From Euborellia annulipes (lineage: Eukaryota; Arthropoda; Insecta; Dermaptera; Anisolabididae): a stretch of DNA of 64,000 bases. Positions 21,964 to 33,545 of this stretch are shown one piece after another (position 1 is the stretch's first letter; each line of letters starts with the position of its first letter). A program made the translations under genes and the position numbers. The stretch lies in NCBI GenBank assembly GCA_023213315.1, contig JAKCPI010012724.1:29956-93955 (forward strand). The letters are read 5' to 3'. The notes below the pieces were generated by a model. That model was not told where the DNA came from. It was given only the letters and a program-made list of their open reading frames with translations, and ran no database searches.

Positions 21964-22818
21964 ATGAAAATTAAAATGATTTCTATTGGAGATAATAATT
22001 TGCCTATAATACAACAACCTATATCAACTGTTGATATTAATTGTGATTTAAAAGAAATTACAAATGAAACTTCAACGCTAAATGAGGAAGACACCAAAAT
22101 AAATGTGACAGAATTCGAGCAAGAATCAACACAATCAGCCAAACCATTTTCTCATTTTATAAAGAGTATCAAACAAAATTTGATATTCTTGCCACTTTTC
22201 TGGCTAAGTATATTTTTTCTAATTTTAGAAACTCTCTTGCAAGTATTATATTGTATTTTCTCAGTAATTTGCTGTTGGGCGTTCCCATTATATCCGCATG
22301 CTAAACCTGATACAAAATATTTTTTCAAAAATAAATTCAATCTGAATTTATTTGGTCAATGTCTTTCTTCCTCAAAAAACGAAATCAAATCAAATATCTC
22401 AATTAATGATGAATGTAATTCTTTATACTTTGTTTTTCTTATTCCTGTAACTATCCTTGTAATTTTTGATATATTTTTTTCCCTTCTCTTCGGGTGGCTT
22501 TTTCTATTATGTGGATGTTATAAAGTTCAAAATAATGAATTTTATCTTTCACTTTCTTTGATTATCCTTACTGGAAATTGTCAAATGATTAAGGATGATA
22601 ATAATATTCAACAAACTCCAAATGATATAAATGGGTTTGATTATTTATTATGTCATTTCTGTTATTGTGGTGATTTTGGATATATTGATTTTGGATATTG
22701 TTGTGACTGTGGTAAATGTGCTGAGTGTGATATTTGCACTGTTTGTATTGACTGTGGGAATTGTATTGATTGTAGTAATTGTGGGGACTTGGGAAATTGT
22801 GCGACTTGTTGTATATGA
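21964..22818 (+). CDS. Unrecognised 284-aa membrane protein with a Cys-x-x repeat tail, intronless
   Basis: The single-exon frame has an N-terminal polar part (residues 1-71, acidic around 40-55), two strongly hydrophobic stretches (about 73-108 and 154-185, each followed or ended by cysteines), and a C-terminal tail where cysteines stand at every third residue: 246, 249, 252 and so on to 273, then 279 and 282, with only 276 (Leu) missing. Five more cysteines lie at 230, 233, 235, 247 and 283. Such spacing could bind metal or be lipid-modified; both are inference. The start at 21964 is the first Met (a second is at residue 5). ATTAAA at 23056 may be its poly(A) signal. It could be a real gene or a recently retroposed or mobile-element ORF. 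I know no family with this architecture. Confidence 0.6.
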   Translation: MKIKMISIGDNNLPIIQQPISTVDINCDLKEITNETSTLNEEDTKINVTEFEQESTQSAKPFSHFIKSIKQNLIFLPLFWLSIFFLILETLLQVLYCIFSVICCWAFPLYPHAKPDTKYFFKNKFNLNLFGQCLSSSKNEIKSNISINDECNSLYFVFLIPVTILVIFDIFFSLLFGWLFLLCGCYKVQNNEFYLSLSLIILTGNCQMIKDDNNIQQTPNDINGFDYLLCHFCYCGDFGYIDFGYCCDCGKCAECDICTVCIDCGNCIDCSNCGDLGNCATCCI

Positions 22819-23055
22819 AGGCTTAAGTTGTCATTAAGATCTATTGCAGGTGTGGTCGATATTGTTTGTCTGTGGATCAAAAAAAGTCATCTTTTTAAGC
22901 GATCCTGAAGTTTCGAATTTGGAAAATGATAAATTAAAATTAACAAACTTTCTCTGCGAGACTTCTTAGGAAATATGCATTCTAAATCTATGCAGTAACT
23001 CTGGGTGATCTATTTTTTTAATATTTATAAATATTAATTATCTTTTATAAATTTT

Positions 23056-23061
23056 ATTAAA
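23056..23061 (+). terminator. Possible poly(A) signal ATTAAA after the Cys-repeat ORF
   Basis: ATTAAA lies about 240 bases past the stop and is the common variant signal. Weak evidence on its own in AT-rich sequence. Confidence 0.25.
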
Positions 23062-23091
23062 GCTGGTTGCCAAATCTTTTATAAGATATAT

Positions 23092-23231
23092 CAGTGGTTC
23101 CCAACCCTTGGGCCACGGACGTCTAAGGAATGATAAAAATTATATATATTTATAAAAAATTATATATATACACTGAACCTCAGTTTTACGGAAAAAGTGG
23201 GCCGCGCATCAAAAAAGTTTAGGTACCACTG
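23092..23231. mobile_element. Short hAT-type element
   Basis: CAGTGGTTCCCAACC at the left and GGTACCACTG at the right are classical hAT ends. The flanks share ATATAT. The interior is AT-rich and non-coding. Confidence 0.6.
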
Positions 23232-23599
23232 ATATATATAATTTACTTAATAAAGAGATGATTCTTAACAAAAATGCAGTTTTCGAAAATAATTATTTTA
23301 TATGAAAAAATATTACAGATATGGGATAAATTTCATAATTAATCTTTTTATGTAATTATATTCAAGTTTCCAAGCAATAGTCCTAGTATCGATCTTTGTT
23401 TCTGAATTTAATTCCAAATCATCTTGAAAACGGTTGAGTGAGAACACCAAAGCTTTTAATTTAAAGTTTTTAAAAAATGTAACAGAAATTCGAAATATGC
23501 TCACCTTAGATGGATAATATATAAAGAACATTTTGCTAATTTGATTATTAGCTTACTACTATAACTAAAATTAAGATTTAAATATTTTATATATTGTTT

Positions 23600-24180
23600 T
23601 ACTCTTGTATTCTGCCCTAATAAGGCTACTCCCCAAATAGGTGTTATTCGATGTCTCTGAGATTTTGGTTTGGTTGGGAACTTTTGGAACCATTATCAAG
23701 GAAGTAATGATAGAGGTGAATTGTTTTCGTTGTCTTTGTCTCTCCAACCAATTAGCACACCAACACTACACCCCTCAACCAACCATCTCAAAAGCAAACA
23801 CAAGCTTCGTAGACAGTAACACTTCGTCTTGGGTTAGTGAGATTGAGGCCCTACCTAGACTAACCACAAACACACAACCAATTTTTCCTAAGATCCCAGA
23901 GATAAATCCAAACCTCTTACCTGACCTGAATTGGAGACTAGCAAGACTGACCCCGAAAACAACACACCATGTTTGACTTGAGTCGGAGCAAATGCACAGT
24001 GCTGCAGAATAAGCAGTCAAAAAGTCGTACAGTATTTATATTTTTAATAAATAATTAATAACAAAATGTGGTCTATAATTAAAAATTCCCCCAATAATAA
24101 TTATTCAAACCACAAAAGCTATAATAAACACACCTCCATTAATTTCTAATCTAACACTATTGACAATGCTTCCAAAAGGA
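23600..24180. repeat. Dispersed repeat with a tail shared at 52120 and 62690
   Basis: The stretch from about 23970 (ACTTGAGTCGGAGCAAATGC) to 24135 recurs, diverged or inverted, near 52119-52200 (TGTGGTCTATAATTAAAAAT) and 62595-63030. An ORF at 23641-23976 lies in it but lacks any protein signature. A repetitive element of unknown class. Confidence 0.4.
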
Positions 24181-24199
24181 AAATCAAAACGTCGAATAA

Positions 24200-25020
24200 A
24201 TCTCAACAACTCGAAAAAATTTATATATATATATATATATAATGATCAGGGACAAAGACATATACCGGTCCTTAGCCCTCCCGAAATCATCCTTAATAAA
24301 AAAATAACAATACAGAGAGAGAAATTGCTCTAAAAAGTGTTCTAAAATTTAAAAATAAAAAAATATTTTATATTTCTATAATATTTATTCATTTGGGAGC
24401 GAGGTAATTGAGTTCGTCCAAATAAACTCCTTCCGAAAAAAATTTGTGGCTACGGCCTTCATTATGATATTATAACAAAACTAAAGAGTTCTTATAAAGA
24501 TATTATTAATGTAAGTAGATATATTTTATAATTTTAATGATAAAAGATGGTTTATAAAATTAAATATTTTCTAACGAATATGCCAATATTCTTGTCAACG
24601 GAGTAATATTCAGATGTAGCTACTATTTTTAATCATCTGTAAACAAAATGATAAGAAATTGGTGTTGTGTGATTTTTTTGTGATCTTTTTCTTTAAATGC
24701 AAAAGTATTAATATGTTTATTTTAATGTGCATACAATTCTTTTTTTTATTATGAATTTTTGTTGTTTGTACAGACCTAGTCAGCGAGGAGCTATTCCTCT
24801 TTTCTTATTATACATATAGAGATTACTTAAATAGAAGGTTGTTATTTATTTTATTGTAAGATGTCATATAGCTAATTTTATTAGGGTTGTATAAGAAATG
24901 ATAAATATTAGCATGTTTGTTATTCTAATAATTTACCATGAATTTTTGTAAACTTAGAACTACAGTAAAAAATATTGTTTAAATATTTTAATATTTTTTA
25001 AATCCAAATGCTTTCCAAGT
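24200..25020. other. AT-rich spacer, nothing recognised
   Basis: Contains an AT dinucleotide run near 24220-24242 and no gene-like frame. Confidence 0.4.
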
Positions 25021-25023
25021 CTT

Positions 25024-25576
25024 ATAGTCCAGGATCCCAGGCCCATTTTTACAAGTTATTACTATCAAGCTAATTTTCCGTGAGTAGCTTTATTTTGATG
25101 AGACGACTAACTTTTTCTCTTACAACAATTTTTGATTGTGGTAGCTAACGGGAGTAGCAGGGATATAATATTTCAATTTGACGATTCTCAAAAATGTATT
25201 ATTATTTATGGGTTTTTTTATTAAATCTTAAGAAAATTATTAATATTATTGAAAATGTACATGTTCGAAGTGGGGAACTCTTTGATCAAACCATATATTT
25301 TGTAGGACAAATATTTTTTTTTTTTCAAAAATGTTAATAATTTTCTTAAGATTTAATGAAAAAACCCATAAATAATAATACATTTTTGAGAATCGTCAAA
25401 TTGAAATATATCCCTGCTACTCCTGTTACCACAATCAATTGTTGTAAGAGGAAAAATTGGTCGTCTCATCAAAATTTTGATAAGACGACCAATTTAAGCT
25501 TCATTAATGAAGCTACTCACGGAAAATTAGCTTGATAGTAATAACTTGTAAAAATGGGCCTGGGATCCTGAACTAT
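25024..25576. mobile_element. Foldback element with 210-250 base arms
   Basis: Left end ATAGTCCAGGATCCCAGGCC and right end GGCCTGGGATCCTGAACTAT are complementary, and the arms continue inward (AAGCTAATTTTCCGTGAGTA and return) to a spacer at about 25240-25325. A secondary hairpin (AATTGGTCGTCTCATCAAAA) is present only in the right arm. Non-coding. Confidence 0.75.
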
Positions 25577-26267
25577 TAAATTTTAAATAAAATGAAAACC
25601 AAAACCTGAGTTAAATGAAGATACCTGTATCCTTAGAACGCTTTACATGGAAGGGAATATTTAAAATAAAAAATTATTTTTTAAATGTTTTGATTATTAT
25701 CATCATATGAATTGCATTAATGTTAATATAAAAATAGTGTAAAATTAACATTTATTAAGGAAATTTATTATTTTTTTTTTATACAATATATAAACAAAAA
25801 AAAACAGTCTGATTAATGGGATTGTACTTTAAATACTTATTCTTATAATATTTTTTTTATATTTTTTATTTCAATTAATTCTATTATAAAAAACGATTTA
25901 TTTACATAATAAATAAATGATAAGAAAATAATATTACATATTGGTATCATTGTCTTTTTTGGGGACACGTGGCCTCTTATTTTAATATATATACATATTA
26001 CTTAAATATAATTAATATCTCAAGACATTTATTTTTTCACAATTTAAAATTATCCTTATTATAAAATATATATGTTACTCTCTTAACAAGGAAAAGTATC
26101 GTAAGATTTAAAGTGCCATCGTGATTTTCTTTCTATATTAAATATTAATATGCTTTATTTTATATGAAGGCACGATAGGTTCTATTATGGTTTCATTGTT
26201 TGGAAAAGAAATCGATAAGTATATATCCGAACAAGAGTATTTTTTTATTATCCCTATTATTACATAT

Positions 26268-26522
26268 ATATCGCCTACTGAGAATCATAGTTACGAAAGT
26301 CCGAAAATTCAATTTTTGAATTAGGTCTACCAAATGTTAAAACTTCTTTTCTTTTGAGTGCCAAAATGGCGAAAATATATTACCATTCTTTGCTATTGAT
26401 TCTGGCCTATTCATTTGTTGCTCGGCTATTTAAATCTCTGTGTTTATAAAACTTACAAAAGCCTTTTCTCGAATTGTTGAATTTCGGACTTTCGCCACTA
26501 AGATTCTCAGCAGGCGATATTA
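26268..26522. mobile_element. TIR element with ends ATATCGCCTACTGAGAATC
   Basis: Inverted repeats of about 45 bases, including GAAAGTCCGAAAATTCAA, close at the right with GATTCTCAGCAGGCGATAT. The overlapping ORF at 26440-26913 starts inside it and is not a gene. Confidence 0.6.
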
Positions 26523-26736
26523 TACAGTATATATAAGGATAAATAAATCTTTAAATATATATATGAAAAGAGATGGAAGAAAAGACAAGAAAATATTAAT
26601 GTTAAATGTTAACAAAATAGTTTTTTGTGTTCCATGTAAACTATCGAAATTGTATTTAGGAGGAATTGTCAGTGAATCTTCTATCCCTTATAATAAAGAC
26701 CTTATCCTTTCTAAAAAATTTTGCTCTATTTATTTC

Positions 26737-27906
26737 CAGGGATGGGCAAGTTACTCAATTTTGAGTAACGAGATACAAAATACCATTACTTCAGATTTTT
26801 GTAACGAAATACAAGATAACAATTACTCACGGGTTTGTGTAACGAGATACAAGATACCAATTACGTATTTCAAATACATTGAAAATACCAATTACAAACA
26901 AATTTTTCCTTGATTTTAAAATACTGGGGTAATTTTGGAACTAGAGCCCTGCACGGGTACGGGTTGGCCCGTAGGCCCGTTACCCGCCCGGCCCGCGGGC
27001 TTTGGAGGCCATGAAAAAATTACGGGCGGGTAGCAAGTCTAAATAAACGGGTTCGGGCGGACGGGCATGCAAATGAAATTTTATTTAAAAATTGCTAGAC
27101 ATTCTTTCATTCATTCACTAAATCTCGGGCGGGTATGGGCGGGTTTGAAAAAATTCCGGGCGGGCCTAGAGAATGGTAAAAAATTACGGGCCGGATACGG
27201 GCGGGAAGTCAAAAAAAAAATACGGACACGGACCGGTCTGGGCCAAAAAAATCGGCCCGTGCAGGGCTCTATCTGGAACCCTAAATAAATTTAGTTTAGG
27301 AAAGTGGCAGCTAAACTTATATTGGAGAATACCTTTGGAAAATCGAAAACAATTAATTAATTAATTATTATTCATGACAATAAAAAAAAATTTATTTATA
27401 AAAATATGAAAAGGTTTCAAAAAACCAAGTTTTCAAAAGTTTTGTCGGATAATCTGGAACTTGATAGAGAATGAATAAACCCGCAAATGAAAACAATCTT
27501 TCAACTGGGGCAGAAGAACAAAGATTTAGTCGTTGAGAGCTGGTTGAAAGAAGAAAGCAAAAAAGTTTTTTAACGAAGAGTGAAAATTTGGCGGATTGAT
27601 TGACTTCTCTTTACTGGTTTTTACTAAGATTCGGAGCAGAGAACCCACTCGACGATTACATACAGTAATATTAAATAAATTAAAACGATTTCAGCTCCCT
27701 CTGCAAGACTTTTTACACTGCGGCCAATTAAAAAAAAAAAAAGTATTTGGTATCTCGAATTTCAGATACCAATTACTAAAAAATTGTAACGAAATACAAG
27801 ATACCAATTACTTTGCCAATGCTGTAACGAGTTACAAAATACCAATTAATATTGTATTTTGTATCTTGTATTTCAAATACATGTAACTGATTAACGCCCA
27901 TTCCTG
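26737..27906. mobile_element. 1.2-kb hAT-type element, host of a nested hAT
   Basis: Ends CAGGGATGGGCAAGTTAC and TTAACGCCCATTCCTG; TTTATTTC flanks both sides exactly (26729-26736, 27907-27914). Subterminal zones consist of many degenerate GTAACGAGATACAAGATACC units on both sides. No transposase is left. Confidence 0.83.
26942..27271. mobile_element. GC-rich hAT-type element nested in another hAT
   Basis: Perfect ends TAGAGCCCTGCACGGG and CCCGTGCAGGGCTCTA; flanks TTTGGAAC and TCTGGAAC match 7 of 8. The interior is made of repeated GGGCGGGTA and CGGGCC units, starkly GC-rich against the surroundings. Non-coding. Confidence 0.8.
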
Positions 27907-28498
27907 TTTATTTCTAATAAAACCACGATAGCCTAATTCTTTGTTTAATATTTTAACATTTTTAATAAATTTATCAAAAACCTTTAAATAATGATGTAAT
28001 AGTACAATTTATAATCAAATTCAAATAGAATTAAAAAATATTTGAAGTTTTAAAAATAATTGTAATTTTTAGGAAAAAAGTATCTTATTTGAGAAATTTG
28101 TTGCTGGGAAAGGCAAAGGAAAAAAATTTCTTAAATAGTTCTATACTCTTTCTAAAGGCGCGTTTCCATTGGAGACAACTCGAACCGTGCGTATGACCCG
28201 CCTATAAATCTGCTCTTGCCTTCCTTCTTTATTAATCATAACATAGACTTAAGTTTTTTTTTAGTTTATGTAAATATTGAATGTCTTTCGTGATTATATA
28301 CCCATAAAATATGATTTCGAAAACATATAGACCTATGTTGATCTTTTTTTGCCTTATTTTGATAATTACATTTTCAAGGGTTATTTAAAATATTTTGAGA
28401 ATTTAAGTATGAATGGTTGGATTGAATCATACGGGACACGGAGTAAACGATTGACAAAGTGATAATCAAGAAAGTTTTAAAAATAATTCATCGCCTTT

Positions 28499-28828
28499 GG
28501 GGTCGTTCACATATTACGTAACGCGTTAGGGGGTCTGGACAAAAGGTTACTAATTGTGATATGGTGGGGATTCTCTAAGTGTGACATAACAATTCAAAGT
28601 TAAATTTATAAATAAAAAAAAAAGGTCGAATGATTTTTACAACAGAGAAAAAGGTAAAATAATATGAATTTTGTATAAGAAATTTTATTCGAGGGGGGGG
28701 GGGTAATGTGACATAATATTTGTAGGGGGGTTTGTTTGTATGAGACTAACTTGACATGGGTGGGGGGGGGGGGGGGCTAGAAAATCGTCAAAAAAAGCTT
28801 TACGTAAAATGTGGGCGACCCTTTTAGA
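28499..28828. mobile_element. TIR element with ends GGGTCGTTCACATATTACG and oligo-G
   Basis: The right end TTTACGTAAAATGTGGGCGACCC is the diverged complement of the left end. Runs of 12 and 16 G lie inside and a run of C follows at about 28850-28867. Non-coding. Confidence 0.6.
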
Positions 28829-29567
28829 TGCTTAAATATCTTTTCCGTGCCCCCCCCCCCCCCCCCCTTTTACAAATTGTATGTATACATGTAAAAATGA
28901 AAAGACAATAAATGTAATGTAACATTTTCTTTAAAATGACTAATCTTTCTTTATTTAACGCAACACTTATCTTTAGAAATTTTGAAAAATCATCATACTC
29001 TCAATTTTATTTGAAAAATATGACTTCACATGCAAGTCGGCACAGCGAAAATGACAAACTGGATCTAAGTACGAGGACTTATCAAGTAATTTAATGAAAA
29101 ATATTTGATTGGAGGTATGCACAAAATTTTAACTACTCTGTATATGTTCAGTTTGGCTAAAATGGCATACAAATGCCGAAGGCCAATAAATAAATAAATA
29201 AAATAAAAATATATGTTCAGTAGGTATAAATGGAGGATCATATATAATGTATATTAGAACGCACTTCAGTGCTTAAAAATATTCATTTCCCCCGCAAGAC
29301 TGGATGTTTCTTCTAATCGAAGTTATATATAATTTGCAACAAAATTCTTAATTTGATACATTTTTTCCTAAATATAATTCAAGAAAAATATAGTATACCG
29401 TAAATAAAAAATTAAGATGAAAATTTTCTAGAGTGTCGACATCCATTTCCTCGGCCTGATAAAAAGAGCAATAATAATTCCCTAGCCACAATCGCCGTTT
29501 AGATGTGGATCCTCGGGAGACGGAACGCGTCCGATGTAAAAGGAGCCATGTTCGGTTATTAACGTGA

Positions 29568-32500
29568 TCAATGACTGGTTGATCGTGGCGCTGAATTACT
29601 TCCCATGATAGTCCCGGATTTTGCTTTAGCTGCTTGTCCCATAGCTACACGTTCCATCTGACGTTCCTCTTCATCACCGGGTGCTGTACCCTCCGCCACG
29701 TCAGTTGCCATAGTTGTCGCTTCTGCTTCTTCCTCATCTTCTTCTTCAATCACAGCGCTCTGGATCCACTCACGGATACGGTCTTTTTTCCCTGCTCTAT
29801 CTACGTTAGTCTCGATGCCACATTCGGCCAATGTACATAAGAATTTGCCCTTCTCCTCAGCACTAGAGTGGAACGAATACATCGATGGACACAAACCATC
29901 TTCCATGTCCAATTCAATGTCAGCTCCACGTTCAGATGCAGGCCTCGCTAACCATCGATCATCTATGTACCTACAAATAAGCATTATAAAACTTAAAGAA
30001 AATATTATTGTTTATTTGTTGGTGGGTCAAACGACCCTTGGTCCCCAGCAATCAAGCCCAAGATCTCCAGCCTGTGCAGGGCATCGATGTGCTACCCTTT
30101 GCATCAGGCTAACGGACCCTTTTGGAAATGGACGACTCTTATATTAATTTTTCATTATATTATTTTACCAAATTCTAATTAAAATATTTCAAAGAGTTAT
30201 GATTGCCTACCCAATCTACATTCAACTTCCAGCCTTCTAAAAAATTTACTATTTTTAATTGTATTAATACTTACTTAGTGAGATCTCCGACGGAAGCCAA
30301 TCGTTTTTCTACCCTTGGTTCTAGTAATTTTCTGAAGAGTCTTTGTGCTCGAGATGAAAGTAATTTAAAAAGTTTCGGCCTTCGAACAGGTTGCAGTAAC
30401 TGAGCACTTCCATGCCAATGTTTATAACTACAATATCTGAAAATTTACAAATAGTTAACGTTACTTGAGTGAGGTATGCAATAACAACACCATTAATCCG
30501 ATTTTAGTCATACAAAGATTTTTTTATTTTAAGCAAAACCCGAAGATTAAAACACCAACCTTAATGGACACATTATTTTAATTTGCATTTATTTAGACCG
30601 GATCACATCTGATTATATTTTTTTATTTTAAATTTATTTTCCCTCTCTACTGAATTCTTTTTGCGACTTCTCTAGTTTCATCCCTTCTATGATCTACTAT
30701 TCGCTCTCTGAACCAGAAGCTTAGTCAGGTAAAAGTAAAAAGGGGTCTCGTAAGTATTATTTATATTAAGATAAAATTTCTAGTTAGATAGCGTTTTTTA
30801 TTGAAATAAACTTGATGTTTCTTTTTCCAAGAGTGATGGAGGAAGTGATAGTGGTTTGTTTTTGCAGCCGCAGTTTTGTTGGTTCAAAAATTTTGTCGGT
30901 GAATCTCAGAATTTGCCTTTGAGATTTTCTAAAAGATTGGTTGTTAGGTTGACCTCGTGGTTATAGTGTGTCTCTGAAAGCTTCTGTTTGTCTTTGGGAA
31001 TCGACATTACACCCTATGTCCAATCGCTCCCTAGATCTCAAACCCAAGCACAAGCTTCAGAGACATCCAATAACATTTCATCTTTGAGAGTTGGCTGATT
31101 TAGGCCCACTAACACACACTACCTCACAACAACCAACTTCTTCCGAAAACAAATCATCGCCACCATTACTTCCTAAATCTTCACTCTTGAAAATGGCTCT
31201 ATAAGGAGAGCTGTAACTTCGAGTTAATCCCAACAACCAAGGCGGGTTAATTTTTTTACCTTGGATCATCATCAGCTGCCTTTTGCCAGGGTAAACATCC
31301 AGTTAAACAAACAAATATTACAATAGCAAATTGCCACACGTCGTGATTAGTTTCGGCTCGATAAAGAAGGTCAAGAGGTGTTTGTAGGACTTCAGGTGGA
31401 GAATAGGGGAGCCATTCATTTCGCCTAAAACAAAAATCTCATATTCAGAATATACTGCAAATTTAAGTGAAAGTATGTTTGATTTAATATAAAATATGAA
31501 GAGTTTTAAATAACTATTTACCTTCGGACTAAACTACCAATACGACGAGTCTCACCAAAATCACAGAGTTTAATTCTGGAGAAATCTGACTTGAATACGA
31601 GTACATTGTCGAGCTTAACATCTCGGTGTACAAGTTGTCGGGCATGCAGATGCTCGAGAGCAGCCGCCAGTTGTTTTGCAACACGTTTGCCATGTAATTC
31701 GCCAATACCCAATTCGCTGACATTGGACGCCAGGTCCCCCAAAGGAGCATATTCCTGAATAAACCAGATCAAGCAAAACCAATAAATTTAGAGGAAAGTA
31801 TATTAAATATATTAAATGGAATTATAATTTTGTGTTATGTTGATCATTATTTAAATAAAATTAACTTCAACTTTCAACTTAATTTTATGCAAGAAAAAAA
31901 TTATTGTAACCCATTAATCAAATATTAGGCCCATATATCCCTGATTTAATCTAGTATTTGTTAGACCTGTGAAAAGCAGTAAAAACCAGCAGTCTCAAAA
32001 GCAACATCGTGTGTTGTAATTATATTTCGATGAGCAGCTAGGTGTAGTCCGTAATGGAATTCCCGATAGAAATCTTCAAGAGCTACGTAGGGTTTTGGAA
32101 GAGCTTTGAGCACCATTTCAGTATCAGTAGCTCTGTGTTCGGCCAGCAGAATCTTTCCAAACCAGCCTTCACCCACAATCTGTACAATATCAAACTCCTC
32201 AGCAAGATTCACCTAAAATAAAAAATGTATAGAAATATAGGTATTAATTTTTACTAATTGAAAATTAAGTAAATTATTTTATTATTAGAGGGGCTCGAGC
32301 TCCTTGGGCCCCAGAGTAGGCGCCTATGGCCAAGGACGATAGGTCAATATTTTAAGTTTTATTAGTCAATTTATCTTTATCTGCCATCCTCCTATAAACG
32401 TCAGTGTCTCCAGTCCAAATTTTAATGTTATAACAGATTGATTTAAAATCAATAATATTTTTAAGAGAATCAGGAATCATTTAATCGTAATATACAACTA

Positions 32501-33545
32501 TAAAATTGTACCGTTGTTCATTTATTTCCTAACTCTGTTTAATAAATCTATTTTATTTGATATTTGAATGAGATTTTACTTTCTCACTCTCCTCTTGGCT
32601 CTCGAAAACATGACGTCATTCTTTCGTAAATTTGTATACATAGTAACTTAATTCAAAACGATTTGAAAAATTATGATTTAAAAATATTTTTTTTTTGACG
32701 TAAATAAATATTTGATTAAAATAAAAAAATACACTTGCATGTAACCATTCGTCGGTTGTTTATTTATAAAGAAGTTTATGAGCTCAAGTTCGATAAAAAA
32801 AAAAAAAAAAAAAAAAAAAACAATCTTTAAAAATGGACTAAACTCTGAATTTTTTTTATTATTAACATAAATAATTTTCTTTCTGTTATTAAATAATAAA
32901 TAAATATAAAAAAAATCTTGAATTTAATCTATGGCTATAAGCAATATAATTTTCTAATTACAATAAAATGGAATATATATATATATATATATAAAGATTG
33001 CACAGGAACCGAAATCCAAAAAATAACATTAGGCTAACAATAATTATGACAGAAATGGAAATACCATATTTTTTTAGAATGATAAGATATAATTAGTCCA
33101 AATTTTAAAATCTTGCCTCATTTAAATATCCATTTTTATCAAATCAAAGGATAGTAAAATTTTAAGCGCAAAATAACGATAAATTTGACTATTAATATTC
33201 AATTATACTAATAAAACAAAGAACAATTAATTGGCGGAAATTTACAATAGTATTTTAGGACAATTGACGTATGGGATTTCGTCCGGTTGGCTACCCTGAA
33301 TGGAACAGGCATTCTTGACGACGAGAGAAATGAGACAAATTATCTCGAAATTTCCACCTTGCCTCTTAATTTGTATGAAAAGTGAAAGCAATAAGGAACT
33401 TGATAAAGGTACGTACTTTCTCGAGCTCAAACTCGCGAATGCGATGAATGGAGCCTCCCAGCGTCCTTTTCGCCATGGACCCCATCAAAAACGTAACCCT
33501 GTCGCATTCTCTGCCTCGCGACTGAGGTACTTGGGCCTCGGCCAT
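29568..33545 (-). CDS. SBK-type serine/threonine kinase (SH3-binding kinase family), 445 aa, six exons
   Basis: Exons in order: 33417-33545, 31967-32212, 31522-31754, 31260-31424, 30275-30436 and 29568-29970; all GT-AG, phases 0, 0, 2, 2, 2, total 1338 bases. The kinase domain starts at about residue 50. It has the glycine loop GEGWFGK (57-63), Lys79 of the VLK motif, the catalytic loop HRDVKLDN (168-175) and DFG (190-192); then EWLPYSPPEV, the SBK form of the APE region, and a late motif LTGCLPW. The tail holds an acidic stretch of Glu/Asp and ends GSNSAPRSTSH. Length and the EWLPYSPPEV element fit SBK1. The start at 33545 is the first Met after an in-frame stop. Substrates of the family are not established. 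It is divergent from the syntrophin gene, 1.7 kb away. Confidence 0.92.
30001..30125 (-). mobile_element. tRNA-like SINE, family C, in an SBK intron
   Basis: Read on the minus strand it has the head GGGTCCGTTAGCCTGATGC and box B-like TTGGGCTTGATTGCTGGG, as the copy at 6045-6235 does. It lies in intron 5, close to exon 6. Confidence 0.5.
32795..32820 (+). repeat. Run of 26 A in SBK intron 1
   Basis: A homopolymer of 26 A; no SINE head was found before it. The rest of this 1.2-kb intron, including an AT repeat near 32972-32992, shows nothing else. Confidence 0.6.

Noticed and set aside
23641..23976. 111-aa ORF on +
   Set aside because: No domain, start context or neighbours; it lies in a dispersed repeat and a competing frame exists on the other strand.
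26440..26913. 157-aa ORF on +
   Set aside because: It begins in a TIR element and ends in the repeat array of a hAT element, so it is a by-product.
29634..30147. ORFs on + across the kinase's last exon
   Set aside because: Antisense shadows of a well-supported coding exon.
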